From: an uncultured Bacteroidaceae bacterium
GTDB taxonomy: Bacteria; Bacteroidota; Bacteroidia; Bacteroidales; Bacteroidaceae
Direction: 5' to 3'
DNA: 64,000 bases
NCBI GenBank assembly: GCA_905235305.1
Contig: CAJOLC010000019.1
Coordinates: forward strand, 1 to 64,000
This document shows, in pieces, positions 17,951 through 29,516 of this stretch; the first letter of the stretch is position 1, and every line of letters starts with the position of its first letter. The notes under the pieces were generated by a model. That model was not told the DNA's origin and searched no databases. It saw only the letters and a list, made by a program, of their open reading frames with translations. The translations under genes and the position numbers were made by a program.

Positions 17951-18133
17951 ACTATGCTGTGTTCTCTGACGCAAAGGTCGATGAGAAAATGAAAAGAGTG
18001 AAAAAGGCGGGAATGGTCTAATGACCTGTCCGGGTTTAAATACGCCAATGAAACTTTACAGTGGTGAAGCACTATCTATGGCAAATTATTAACTTTTTTT
18101 CCGAATCCTTTAGCATTCTATCTCTTTTTTCCT

Positions 18134-18141
18134 TATCTTTG
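18134..18141 (+). promoter_or_regulatory. -7 element of the DUF285 surface protein gene
   Basis: TATCTTTG, 18 bases before the ATG at 18160. Its position rules out the upstream in-frame start at 18061, which would lie before the transcription start. Confidence 0.75.
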
Positions 18142-18159
18142 TGGCGAAAAAGTTTAATA

Positions 18160-20016
18160 ATGAATGTTATGAAGAAATTTCTTTTAGCCTTGTTGCTGAT
18201 GGTGACAGGCTTGCAGACAATAAGGGCGCAGGAGGCTTACGCTGCGCTGAGCGACGACAACAAGACACTGACCTTCTACTATGACGACCAGAAAGCCAGT
18301 CGCAATGGCATGAGTGTCGGACCGTTCGAGGCTAGTTACTATAAAGGTTGGTTTCGACAAAACGAAGTCATCACTACTGTGAGGTTCGATGCCTCGTTTG
18401 CCAGCTATACAGAACTGACCAGCACCGCCCTCTGGTTCTCTGGGTGCAGGAATCTTACCACTATCGAAGGTATCAAGAACCTCAAAACGGACAACGTGAC
18501 GAGTATGTATGCCATGTTCGAGAACTGCTCCAGCCTGACGAGCCTCGATGTGAGTAGATTCAATACTTCCAATGTGACGAACATGCGCTGGATGTTCAAT
18601 TTTTGCAGCGGACTGACGAGCCTCGACCTGAGCAACTTCAACACAGGGAATGTGACGGACATGGGCATGATGTTCCAGGCCTGCTCCAGCCTGATGACCA
18701 TCTATGCAGGTGATGGCTGGAGCACAGGAAGAGTGACGGACGGAAGGGATATGTTCTTTGGCTGCACGAGTCTCGTTGGCGGCAACGGCATGACATATGA
18801 TCCTGCCCACACCGACCAGGAGTATGCCCGCATCGACAAGCCAGGGCAGCCAGGATACTTTACGAGTACAGATTCCGATTCCCCTTCTTTGCCTTATGCC
18901 ATACTGAGCGACGACAACAAGACACTGACCTTCTACTATGATAATCAGATATCCGCTCGCAATGGCATGAGAGTCGGGGTGTTCAGTATGCCTCAAGACA
19001 GAGGTTGGGATGCTCATAGCGGAGACATCACTGTTGTGAAGTTCGATGCCTCGTTTGCCAACTATACTTATCTGACCAGCACCGCCTACTTGTTCAATCG
19101 TTGCTGGAATCTCACCACTATCGAAGGCATCAAGAACCTCAAGACGGACAATGTGACGAACATGCAAAGGATGTTCTCTGGCTGCTCCAGCCTGACGAGC
19201 CTTGACCTGAGCAGCTTCGATACGCAGAAGGTGACCAACATGGGCAGCATGTTCGATGGCTGCTCCAGCCTGAAGAGCCTCAACCTGAGCAGTTTCAACA
19301 CAGAGAACTTGACGGACATGGGCAGCATGTTCGATGGCTGCTCCAGCCTGAAGAGCCTAAACCTGAGCAGTTTCAACACGGAGAAAGTGTCGAGCATGAG
19401 ATATATGTTCAGTGGCTGCTCCAGCCTGACGAGCCTCGACCTGAGCAGTTTCAACACGGAGAAAGTGACGGACATGAGATATATGTTCAGAGGCTGCTCC
19501 AGCCTGACGAGCCTCGACCTGAGCAACTTCAACACAGAGAACTTGACGGACATGGGCCTCATGTTCGATGGCTGCTCCAGCCTGAAGAGCCTCGACTTGA
19601 GCAACTTCGACACACGGAACGTGACGGACATGAGCTCTATGTTCTACTACTGCTCCAAGTTGAAGACCATCTATGTCGGCGCTGGCTGGAGTTTGGATAA
19701 TGTGAAGTCCTCTGGCAATATGTTCTATAACTGCACGAGTCTTGTTGGCGGCAACGGCACGACATATGATGCCTCTCATATCGACAAGGAGTACGCCCGC
19801 ATCGACAAGCCAGGGCAGCCAGGATACTTCACGGATAAAAACGCCCCGAAGTGGGGCGATGCAAACGGCGATGGCAATGTCGACATAGCGGACGTCGTTA
19901 CAGTCCTTAATGCCATGGCAAGCGGCTCGCAGGATTCGCGGTTTGATATCAATGGGGATACCAGAGTAGACATCGCCGACGTAGTGAGCGTCTTGAACCT
20001 CATGGCAAGTCGGTAA
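18160..20016 (+). CDS. BspA/DUF285-type leucine-rich surface protein with dockerin-like end
   Basis: About 618 aa (MNVMKKFLLALLLMVTGLQ start; 18169 is the alternative). After the signal peptide come two homologous blocks, each starting AYAxLSDDNKTLTFYYD. Each holds DUF285 repeats of about 25 residues with cores like MFSGCSSLTSLDLSSFDT and closes with KPGQPGYFT. The last about 55 residues (GDANGDGNVDIADVV...INGDTRVDIADVVSVLNLMA) form a dockerin-type duplicated calcium-loop pair. The protein is likely surface-exposed; the dockerin-like end could bind a cohesin-like partner or act as a stabilising cap. The internal duplication makes the DNA highly repetitive. Confidence 0.87.
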   Translation: MNVMKKFLLALLLMVTGLQTIRAQEAYAALSDDNKTLTFYYDDQKASRNGMSVGPFEASYYKGWFRQNEVITTVRFDASFASYTELTSTALWFSGCRNLTTIEGIKNLKTDNVTSMYAMFENCSSLTSLDVSRFNTSNVTNMRWMFNFCSGLTSLDLSNFNTGNVTDMGMMFQACSSLMTIYAGDGWSTGRVTDGRDMFFGCTSLVGGNGMTYDPAHTDQEYARIDKPGQPGYFTSTDSDSPSLPYAILSDDNKTLTFYYDNQISARNGMRVGVFSMPQDRGWDAHSGDITVVKFDASFANYTYLTSTAYLFNRCWNLTTIEGIKNLKTDNVTNMQRMFSGCSSLTSLDLSSFDTQKVTNMGSMFDGCSSLKSLNLSSFNTENLTDMGSMFDGCSSLKSLNLSSFNTEKVSSMRYMFSGCSSLTSLDLSSFNTEKVTDMRYMFRGCSSLTSLDLSNFNTENLTDMGLMFDGCSSLKSLDLSNFDTRNVTDMSSMFYYCSKLKTIYVGAGWSLDNVKSSGNMFYNCTSLVGGNGTTYDASHIDKEYARIDKPGQPGYFTDKNAPKWGDANGDGNVDIADVVTVLNAMASGSQDSRFDINGDTRVDIADVVSVLNLMASR

Positions 20017-20025
20017 GAAAAGAAG

Positions 20026-20060
20026 AACGGCAGTCACTCTTGTCCTGAGCGGCTGCCGTT
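20026..20060. terminator. Bidirectional terminator
   Basis: AACGGCAG (20026-20033) pairs with CTGCCGTT (20053-20060), followed on the plus strand by TTCTCTCT; on the minus strand it is followed by CTTCTTTTC. It lies between the convergent DUF285 and htpG genes and can stop both transcripts. Confidence 0.8.
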
Positions 20061-20081
20061 TCTCTCTATTAATGGATTCCA

Positions 20082-22133
20082 CTATTTAATAAGTGCAACG
20101 CTTCGCTTGACGAAGCGGGCCAGGGCTTCACCCTTCAGCAGGCCGTTCTGCAGGAGAGCAAGGTCGATGAGCTGATGGACACGGGCATCGCCTTCGGCAT
20201 AAGAGCGCAGCACGTCGTCGCGCTTCTGCTGCTCGGTTCGGATGTCCTCGCCACATTTCTTCAGGTCCTCCTTCTCGCTGTCTGTTATCTCCTCGGGCTT
20301 CTTCTTGTCCTGTTCCTGGCGAAGCACAGCCTGACGTGCCTCGAGGCCTCGGAGCTCAGCCTCGATGGGCTTGAGGGATTCGGCAGTCTGCGTCTCCATG
20401 TCGGAAAGGACGGAACGGATGAGGGGGGAGTCGGTGTTGAGGATAAGGTTGTACATGTCGGGCATCTCGCCATAGAAAGCCATGCCAGGCTGCAGGCGAG
20501 CCATCTCCTTCATGCGTCGCATGTATTCGCTCTGCGTCATCATGACAGGCAGTTGCTCTTCTCCCAGAGCCTGTGCCTCGACGTTGAAATCGACCTTCTC
20601 TGTCTTGGGAGCCTGCGAACGGAACACGATGGAGAGCTTGTCCGAGCGTTCTGCCTCAAGCTTCTCGCGCTTCGTCTCCTCCTTCTGTATGAGGCGGTCG
20701 ATGGCATCGGCATCCACACGGGTGAATGTTGTCTTTTCCAGCTTGCGCTCAAGCAGGCCGACCAACGGTGCATCGAGCTGTCCGTTCATCAGGAGCACGT
20801 TGTAACCTTTCTGCTTGGCTGCGTCTATATAGGTGTACTGCGCGTCGGGGTCGCTGGCATAGAGGCAGACGAGCTGTCCGTCCTTGTTTGTCTGCTGGTC
20901 CTTGATGAGTGCCTGATACTCGTCAATAGTGTAGTGCTTGCCATCGGTATCCTTGAGCAGGAAGTATGCCTTTGCCTTGTCCCAGTAATCCTCCTCGGTG
21001 AGGAGACCGTAATGGATGAATATCTTGATGTCATCCCACTTCTTCTCGAAGTCCTCACGTTCGTTCTTGAAGAGTGAGGCAAGGCGGTCGTTCACCTTCT
21101 TGGTGATGTATGAACTGATCTTCTTGACGTTGGCGTCGCTCTGAAGGTAGCTGCGGCTGACGTTCAAGGGGATGTCCGGCGAGTCGATGACGCCGTGGAG
21201 CAGGGTCAGGAACTCCGGCACGATGCCTTCCACAGCATCGGTCACGAAGACCTGGTTGCAGTAGAGCTGTATCTTGTTCCGCTGTATGTCGAGGTTATTC
21301 TTTATCTTCGGGAAGTAAAGGATGCCAGTGAGGTTGAACGGATAGTCGACGTTGAGATGAATCCAGAACAAGGGTTCGTCGGCCATGGGGAAGAGGTGCC
21401 GGTAGAACTCCTTGTAGTCCTCGTCCTTGAGGTCGGCAGGCTTCTTTGCCCAAAGAGGCTCTACATTATTAATAATATTGTCCTCGTCAGTGTCAACCTG
21501 CTTGCCGTCCTTCCATTCCGTCTTCTTGCCGAAGGCCACGGGAACAGGCAGGAAGTGGCAGTACTTGCGAAGCAAGCCTTCCAGCTTGTCCTTCTCGAGG
21601 AACTCCTGACAGTCGTCGTCGATGTGCATCACGATGTCGGTGCCTCGCTCGGCCTTGTCTGTCTCCTCGAGGGTAAAGCTCGGGCTGCCGTCGCACGACC
21701 ACTTCACGGCCGGAGCATCCTGATAGCTCTTGGTGATGATGTCCACCTGCTTGCTCACCATGAAGGATGAGTAGAAGCCGAGGCCGAAGTGTCCGATGAT
21801 GGCGTTCGCGTCGTCCTTGTACTTGTCGAGGAAGTCGTTTGCTCCCGAGAAAGCAATCTGGTTGATGTACTTCTCAATCTCGTCGGCAGTCATGCCGATG
21901 CCGTTGTCGCTGACGGTAATGGTCTTTGCGTCCTTGTCAATGCTGACGCGCACCTTCAGGTCGCCCATTTCGCCTTGGAAGTCGCCCTTGCCTGCCAGGG
22001 TCTTCAGCTTCTGTGTGGCATCAACGGCATTGCTTACAATCTCGCGGATGAAGATTTCGTGGTCGCTATAGAGAAACTTTTTGATGATGGGGAAGATGTT
22101 CTCTGTCGTAACCCCAATGTTACCTTGTTTCAT
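20082..22133 (-). CDS. htpG: Chaperone HtpG (Hsp90)
   Basis: 683 aa. This cytoplasmic ATP-dependent chaperone has the GHKL ATPase domain at the N-terminus (EIVSNAVDATQKL, then DNGIGMTADEIEKYI, then GHFGLGFYSSFMV), a middle client-binding domain and a C-terminal dimerisation domain. The C-terminal half has the extended, charged form (about residues 560-640) seen in Bacteroidota. It starts 15 bases downstream of clpC on the same strand, so the two stress proteins are very likely one operon. Confidence 0.97.
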   Translation of the reverse strand: MKQGNIGVTTENIFPIIKKFLYSDHEIFIREIVSNAVDATQKLKTLAGKGDFQGEMGDLKVRVSIDKDAKTITVSDNGIGMTADEIEKYINQIAFSGANDFLDKYKDDANAIIGHFGLGFYSSFMVSKQVDIITKSYQDAPAVKWSCDGSPSFTLEETDKAERGTDIVMHIDDDCQEFLEKDKLEGLLRKYCHFLPVPVAFGKKTEWKDGKQVDTDEDNIINNVEPLWAKKPADLKDEDYKEFYRHLFPMADEPLFWIHLNVDYPFNLTGILYFPKIKNNLDIQRNKIQLYCNQVFVTDAVEGIVPEFLTLLHGVIDSPDIPLNVSRSYLQSDANVKKISSYITKKVNDRLASLFKNEREDFEKKWDDIKIFIHYGLLTEEDYWDKAKAYFLLKDTDGKHYTIDEYQALIKDQQTNKDGQLVCLYASDPDAQYTYIDAAKQKGYNVLLMNGQLDAPLVGLLERKLEKTTFTRVDADAIDRLIQKEETKREKLEAERSDKLSIVFRSQAPKTEKVDFNVEAQALGEEQLPVMMTQSEYMRRMKEMARLQPGMAFYGEMPDMYNLILNTDSPLIRSVLSDMETQTAESLKPIEAELRGLEARQAVLRQEQDKKKPEEITDSEKEDLKKCGEDIRTEQQKRDDVLRSYAEGDARVHQLIDLALLQNGLLKGEALARFVKRSVALIK

Positions 22134-22148
22134 GATGTCAAAGTATAT

Positions 22149-24677
<2,529 letters not shown>

Positions 24678-25136
24678 ATCTTTCGTTGTCGTTTTCTGTC
24701 CTCGGATGCTTATGTGCCGAGGCGCTTTGTAGTAGGAATGTCTGATATCTGTTGTCTGAATACGTTCTACAAATACTGTGCCAAAACCAATCCTCCTGCA
24801 TAAATACGATGAACAAATATGCCAGATCGCCTTCCGCGGCCTTCCGCGTCAGCAGACATAGCAGGGAGGGTTGCTTGAACATACATGTATATTCAATTGC
24901 ACATACATGTACATTCAATTGCACATACATGTATGTTCAAGCAACGCATACTGACGGAGGCAAGGAGCAAGGTGCTTGGCTCGAGTGGCGAAAGGGCATC
25001 TAATGACCGATTCGGGTTGAACCGGGAGGTACACCTCCGGGGTTGTTTCTATACTAAAGGCAATTCGGGGCAACGTTTTTCTACGTAGGCGACAACTTTC
25101 TACATTAAAAAAGTCACAATCCCTTCGCCCTATACA
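24678..25136. other. Intergenic region upstream of clpC with palindromic element
   Basis: 459 bases. It holds the clpC leader, copy 2 of the palindromic element (24868-24947) and a GC-rich hairpin at about 25022-25041 (GGAGGT and ACCTCC arms) that could end transcription of the symporter gene. No coding frame is convincing. Confidence 0.65.
24868..24947. repeat. Palindromic 22-bp-phased element, copy 2
   Basis: Same architecture as copy 1: GTTGCTTGAACATACATG on the left mirrored at the right end, three ACATGT centres 22 bp apart and two CAATTG centres midway. The core length (24870-24945, 76 bp) is identical to the other copies. Flanking similarity with copy 3 extends downstream (GGCAAGGAGCAAGGTGC here, GGCAAAGAGCAAGGTGC there), so the repeat unit is longer than the palindrome. 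Confidence 0.9.
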
Positions 25137-26531
25137 TTATTGTATATGACATCGCTTCAGTCCTTCTCGATGTCCTCCATCCTCCATGTCTTCGTCGAGC
25201 CTTCCTTTCCAGAGGTAGTTGTCCGTCTCACGGGCGGCGACATTGCTCAACATGAGCAGGCAGACGAGGTTCGGAATAGCCATGAGCGCATTCATGGTGT
25301 CGGTGATGTTCCAGATGACATCAAGGCTGATGATGCTTCCGAAGAAGAGAGCCACGATGTAGAGGATGCGATAGAAGCGGTTGACGCGTCTGTGCTCGAT
25401 GTAGTTGACGGCACTCTCGCCGTAATAGCTCCAGCCGAGGATGGTGCTGAAGGCAAAGGTGATGATGCCGAAGGTGAGCAGCGGCGCACCGACGTACGGT
25501 ATCTTGGAGAAGGCAACTTTCGTCAGCGTAGCTCCATCAGCATAGCTGATGTCCGGGTAAGCTAAGATGCTGCTGACAAGCATCAAGCCTGTGAGGGCAC
25601 AGATGACGACGGTGTCCCAGAAAGTGCCTGTGCTGGAGACCAAAGCCTGCCTTACAGGGTTGCGTGTCTGTGCAGCAGCCGCCACAATGGGAGCACTGCC
25701 CATGCCGCTCTCGTTGGAGAAGAGTCCGCGGGCTATGCCATAGCGTGCAGCCATCATGACCGTAGCTCCGACAAAGCCGCCGCCTGCTGCGGTGGGATTG
25801 AAAGCGGACTCCGCGATGAGCTTCAGGGCAGGCCAGACATACTCGGCATTCATAAAGAGAATCACCAGACAACCCATCACGTACAGGCCTGCCATGAAGG
25901 GAACAAAGAAAGTGCAGACGCGGGCAATGGACTTCACACCGCCCATGATGACACTTGCCGCCACTATGCTGACGGTCAAGCCTACTGCCCAAGCAGGTAT
26001 GCCGAAGGTTTCCGATGCCAGAAGAGCGATGGAATTGGCCTGGACGGTGCAGCCGATGCCGAAGCTGGCGAGAGCCGTGAAGGCGGCAAAGGCGAGTGCC
26101 AGCCACTTCATGCCAAGGCCGAGTTCGAGGGCATACATCGGGCCTCCGTAGGTTCGTCCGTCGCTTCCGCGGGCACGATACTTGACGGCAAGCAAACCCT
26201 CGGCGTACTTTGTAGCCATGCCGAAGATGCCTGTCAGCCAGCACCACAGCACGGCACCAGGTCCGCCAAGTGCCACAGCCGTTGCCACGCCTACGATGTT
26301 GCCCGTTCCGATAGTGGCTGCCAGGGCCGTTGCCAATGCTCCGAACTGCGACACATCGCCTTTTGCCCCTTTGTCCTTCTCGACAGAGAGGCGGATGCCC
26401 GTCAGCAGTCGTCGCTGCGGAATACGTAGCCTGAAGGTGAGGAACACGTGTGTGCCGAGCAACAACACGACCATCGGCCATCCCCAAAGCAACGAGCTGA
26501 GCAGCGTAAAAAGATTGTTTATTTCGTCCAT
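25137..26531 (-). CDS. Sodium:alanine (or glycine) symporter, AGCS family
   Basis: 464 aa, inner-membrane protein with about 11 hydrophobic segments. Family blocks are visible: GALATALAATIGTGNIVGVATAV, GMATKYAEGLLAVKYR, YGGPMYALELGL and a long ARGLFSNESGMGSAPIVAAA segment, which is the AGCS signature for sodium-coupled uptake of alanine or glycine. Length is normal. Its -7 box is at 26564-26571. It is alone in its transcript as far as I can see; the Ca2+/Na+ antiporter gene upstream on the same strand is separated by a 22-bp array region. Confidence 0.93.
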   Translation of the reverse strand: MDEINNLFTLLSSLLWGWPMVVLLLGTHVFLTFRLRIPQRRLLTGIRLSVEKDKGAKGDVSQFGALATALAATIGTGNIVGVATAVALGGPGAVLWCWLTGIFGMATKYAEGLLAVKYRARGSDGRTYGGPMYALELGLGMKWLALAFAAFTALASFGIGCTVQANSIALLASETFGIPAWAVGLTVSIVAASVIMGGVKSIARVCTFFVPFMAGLYVMGCLVILFMNAEYVWPALKLIAESAFNPTAAGGGFVGATVMMAARYGIARGLFSNESGMGSAPIVAAAAQTRNPVRQALVSSTGTFWDTVVICALTGLMLVSSILAYPDISYADGATLTKVAFSKIPYVGAPLLTFGIITFAFSTILGWSYYGESAVNYIEHRRVNRFYRILYIVALFFGSIISLDVIWNITDTMNALMAIPNLVCLLMLSNVAARETDNYLWKGRLDEDMEDGGHREGLKRCHIQ

Positions 26532-26563
26532 CCCACTTCTTGCGACTTAATCATTTCGCCGTG

Positions 26564-26571
26564 CAAAGTTA
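26564..26571 (-). promoter_or_regulatory. -7 element of the symporter gene
   Basis: TAACTTTG on the minus strand, 32 bases before the ATG at 26531. A good -33 TTTG is not evident at the usual distance. Confidence 0.6.
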
Positions 26572-26662
26572 CGAAAAAAGTCTGAAAGAATGAAGAATGA
26601 AGCGTGAAGAATGAAGAATTTGCTACCGCCAAAGGGTATCGTCCTTTACTTCTTTAATTCCA

Positions 26663-26838
26663 ACTTTAGTTTCAATAGGCAACTACTCGTTAGTAAATCG
26701 CAAATTACTCGTTAGTAAATGACGATTTATTCATTAGTAAATTGGCAACTACACGTTAGTAGTTTGTTCACGACACGTTTACTTCTGCAAACTGACGTGC
26801 TTGGATTGCAAAGTAAACGTGTCTGAACTTCATGTATA
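26663..26838. repeat. 22-bp phased array, seven or eight units, with 13-bp inverted repeat
   Basis: Unit starts at 26685, 26707, 26729 and 26751 share (A)CTCGTTAGTAAAT-like sequence; weaker units in the same phase follow at 26773 (ACACGTTTAC), 26795 (ACGTGCTTGG) and 26817 (ACGTGTCTGA), and one precedes at 26663. GACACGTTTACTT at 26772-26784 is the exact inverse of 26811-26823. The array fills the gap (26532-26865) between two transporter genes; the rest of that gap holds the symporter promoter and GAATGAAGAATGAA simple repeats. Confidence 0.85.
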
Positions 26839-26865
26839 ACCGACATCAGTCTGACCGATTACTCA

Positions 26866-27912
26866 TCAGCTGAAGTTTCTGAAGATACTAAGATAATCCG
26901 ACAATCTCCACGCGAGGTACAGCAAGTAGGCCAGCATCATGGTGCAACCTTCCAGGCGCGACAGCCTGTAGGCACTGCGTGTGAAGAGCCAGAAGAGCAG
27001 GACACTGGCCGTAAGCACCGTGAAGTCCACTATGCCAAGGCCTGTCACGGCAAGCGGCTTCGCAGTTGCACAGACACCGAGGATGAAGAGAATGTTGAAG
27101 ATGTTGCTGCCCACGACATTGCCGATGGCAAGTCCGCTCTGGCCTTTACGGGCAGCTACGACGCTTGTGGCGAGTTCGGGCAGACTCGTACCTCCTGCAA
27201 CAATCGTCAGTCCGATGACGGTTTCGCTCACGCCTGCCAAGCGAGCCAGGCCACAGGCTCCATCGACAAACAACTCTCCGCCTCCTATCAAGGCTCCCAA
27301 TCCCAACACGATGGAGAGGACGATGACAGCCGTCGGCATCCGTTCCTGCGCAGACTGTTCGTCCCGATGCTTCGCCATGTTGAACGAATACGCCATGAAC
27401 ACGGCAAAGAGACTGAGCAGAACCAACCCATCGACTCTGGTAAGTACGCCGCTCGTGCCCTCCAAGCGTTGATCATTGAACATTGACCATTGACCGTTGG
27501 ACATTGACCATTGACCGTTGAACACTCGCCAAACGTCATGGTCGAGCGCAAGAATTGAGAGGACGACACTGGCCAGGAGGCACAACGGGATGTCCCTCTT
27601 GACGGAAGATTTCTGTATGAGAATGGGGCTGATGGCAGCCGAAGCACCGGCTATGACCAGTGTGTTGAACAGATTGCTCCCGACGATGTTGCTCACGCTT
27701 AGTGCCGTGGCCGAACTGTCTGCCGAGAGATTTGCCAAAAGGCTCACGATGAACTCAGGAAGCGACGTGCCGAAGGCCACTATCGTCAAGCCAATCACCA
27801 GCTCGGATATGCCGAACCGAGTGGCCAAGCCCACTGCCCCGTCGGTCAACTTGTCTGCACCGACAAGCACCAGGACACCGCCTATTATTATATATATAAT
27901 GTATGTAAGCAT
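26866..27912 (-). CDS. Calcium/sodium antiporter (CaCA family, YrbG-like)
   Basis: 348 aa. Two homologous membrane halves each carry the alpha-repeat of CaCA exchangers: GLTIVAFGTSLPEFIVSLLA with SNIVGSNLFNTLVI in the first, and GLTIVAGGTSLPELATSVVA with GNVVGSNIFNILFI in the second. The acidic residues in these repeats bind the exchanged cation. The loop between the halves contains a tandem repeat (NGQWSM twice) encoded by a 21-bp intergenic-type repeat at 27481-27522, which explains why the protein exceeds the usual 310-325 aa. Both halves are otherwise intact. Confidence 0.9.
   Translation of the reverse strand: MLTYIIYIIIGGVLVLVGADKLTDGAVGLATRFGISELVIGLTIVAFGTSLPEFIVSLLANLSADSSATALSVSNIVGSNLFNTLVIAGASAAISPILIQKSSVKRDIPLCLLASVVLSILALDHDVWRVFNGQWSMSNGQWSMFNDQRLEGTSGVLTRVDGLVLLSLFAVFMAYSFNMAKHRDEQSAQERMPTAVIVLSIVLGLGALIGGGELFVDGACGLARLAGVSETVIGLTIVAGGTSLPELATSVVAARKGQSGLAIGNVVGSNIFNILFILGVCATAKPLAVTGLGIVDFTVLTASVLLFWLFTRSAYRLSRLEGCTMMLAYLLYLAWRLSDYLSIFRNFS
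27471..27522. repeat. 21-bp tandem repeat inside the antiporter gene
   Basis: CATTGACCATTGACCGTTG occurs at 27481 and 27502, preceded by a partial copy. The period of 21 keeps the reading frame. The sequence looks like non-coding filler rather than membrane-protein coding sequence, so it was probably inserted or expanded in the central loop. Confidence 0.85.
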
Positions 27913-28011
27913 AGATTGAAAAGGTTAAAAGGTAAAAAAAATGAAAAGGTAAAAATGAATAGCCTCTCCCCAACCCTCTCCGAGGAGAGGAGTTTTCGCG
28001 GCTATGAGGCA

Positions 28012-28028
28012 CTCCCCCAAAGGGGGAG
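28012..28028. terminator. Hairpin between two transporter genes
   Basis: CTCCCCC and GGGGGAG arms around AAA form a strong short hairpin. It lies downstream of the minus-strand antiporter pseudogene and upstream of the next gene; a second hairpin (CCTCTCC...GGAGAGG) is about 30 bases further on. No long T-tract follows, so efficiency is uncertain. Confidence 0.5.
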
Positions 28029-28081
28029 CGGGGAGGGGGCTTTTCTTAACTCTTAGCTATGGACTATATACGATTTACTGG

Positions 28082-29516
28082 TTATTTGCTGTGAACTACG
28101 AGCAAGATGTCGCCTTTCTGCAACTCCAGTTGTCCGTTTGGCACAATGAAACTGCCTGCTCGCTTGACCATCATCACCAGAGTTCCCTTTGGGAAGTGCA
28201 TGTCCGACAAGCGGTTGCCGCCCGTCAGGTCATACTCCGTCAGCGTCTGCTCCGTGAGGCTTGAACCAAGTTCCTCGGGAAATTCTACGCCAAACTCGTT
28301 GTCCGCCTTCGGTTCGTCCGTTGCCAGTCCGAGCCATCGGGCTGCCCTGGTGATGGTCATGCCTTGCAACGACATGGACAGAAGCGTGATGACAAAGACG
28401 ACATTGAACAGAAAGTTGGCGTCTTCGATACCGGCTATGACCGGATAAGTAGCGAAGATGATAGGCACAGCACCTCGCAATCCTACCCACGAAAGGAACA
28501 TCTTGGCATTCCTCGACACATGGAAAGGCTGAAGACAAATAAATACGGAAAGCGGACGAGCCACGAACATCATAAACAAACCTATGGCTACGCTGGCAAG
28601 AAGTACGTCCACCATGTCGCTTGGGTCTGCCAGTAGGCCGAGCGTCAGGAACATGACAATCTGCAGGAGCCACGTTATTCCCTGGAAGAAAGTATTGGTC
28701 TCGCGTCTGTACGACAGTCGGTTGTTGCCCACGACAAGGCCTGCTACATAGACTGCAAGATAGCCGTTTCCTTTCAGAAGGTCAGTGAAAGTGAAGATGA
28801 TAAGTATGCAGCTGAGCATAAGCACTGGATAGAGCGAAGCATTAGGAAGGTTAATCCGATTGACAATCCTCACTAATGCAAGGCCTCCCAAGTAGCCCAA
28901 AAGTCCGCCGACAGCCAGCTGTCCGACGATTTTCGTGGCTAAGTCCATGCCCGAAAACTCGTCCGCCGATACTATCATCCCCACGAGTGCGACCGTCAGC
29001 ATGTATGCCATCGGATCGTTCGAACCGCTTTCCAACTCAAGCAAAGGCCTGAGATTATGCTTCAAACCAATGCCACCCGAACGCAACAAGCTGAATACGG
29101 AAGCCGAATCTGTGCTGGAAACTGTTGCCGCCAACAACATCGACATGGGCAAAGTCAGGCAGATGTCGAGCCGAGTATATGTGGAAAGAACGTAGATGAG
29201 TAGTCCTGTGATGCCTGTCGTCAGCATGACTCCCAACGTGGAAAGCATGCTGTGCCATCACTGGTCGTATGTCACGAAACTTCGTGTCCATTCCTCCCGA
29301 GAAAAGAATGACAGAAAGGGACAGCATACCAATGAGTTGGGCATCTTCATGGTTGTTGAACTCCAGTCCAAGCCCGTCGCTGCCGAAAAGCATACCAGTG
29401 AAAAGGAACAGCAACAATGTGGGTATGCCAAAACGATAGCCCCACTTACTGATGACAATGCTGGCAAAGATAAGCACTGCACCAAGGAAGAAAATGTTTT
29501 CTGGTGTGAATTTCAT
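28082..29516 (-). pseudogene. Potassium/proton antiporter (CvrA/NhaP2-like), frameshifted
   Basis: The first frame begins at the ATG at 29516 (MKFTPENIFFLGAVLIFASI) and encodes the first membrane helices up to SGGMDTKFRDIRPVMAQ. The second frame continues from about 29248 (MLSTLGVMLTTGITGLLIYV) through the rest of the CPA1 transporter to a C-terminal TrkA-C-like regulatory domain (about the last 75 residues, ending KGDILLVVHSK). Together they make one CvrA-like protein of about 480 aa that should export K+ in exchange for H+. The join needs one base skipped (or two added) near 29248-29250. There is no homopolymer there. It is either a real mutation or an assembly error. Confidence 0.85.

Larger units (their letters stand above)
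17789..18159. other. Intergenic region with palindromic 22-bp element
   Basis: 371 bases between uvrA and the DUF285 gene, both on the plus strand. It carries copy 1 of the long palindromic element (17871-17950) and the downstream promoter. I see no coding region or RNA gene of known type. Confidence 0.7.

Noticed and set aside
18061..18159. Upstream extension of the DUF285 protein
   Set aside because: The signal peptide starts at 18160-18169 and the -7 box at 18134-18141 lies inside the extension.
26685..26838. Possible CRISPR array
   Set aside because: The 22-bp units have no separate conserved repeat and unique spacer, the period is too short, and no cas genes are nearby. The same holds for the other arrays.
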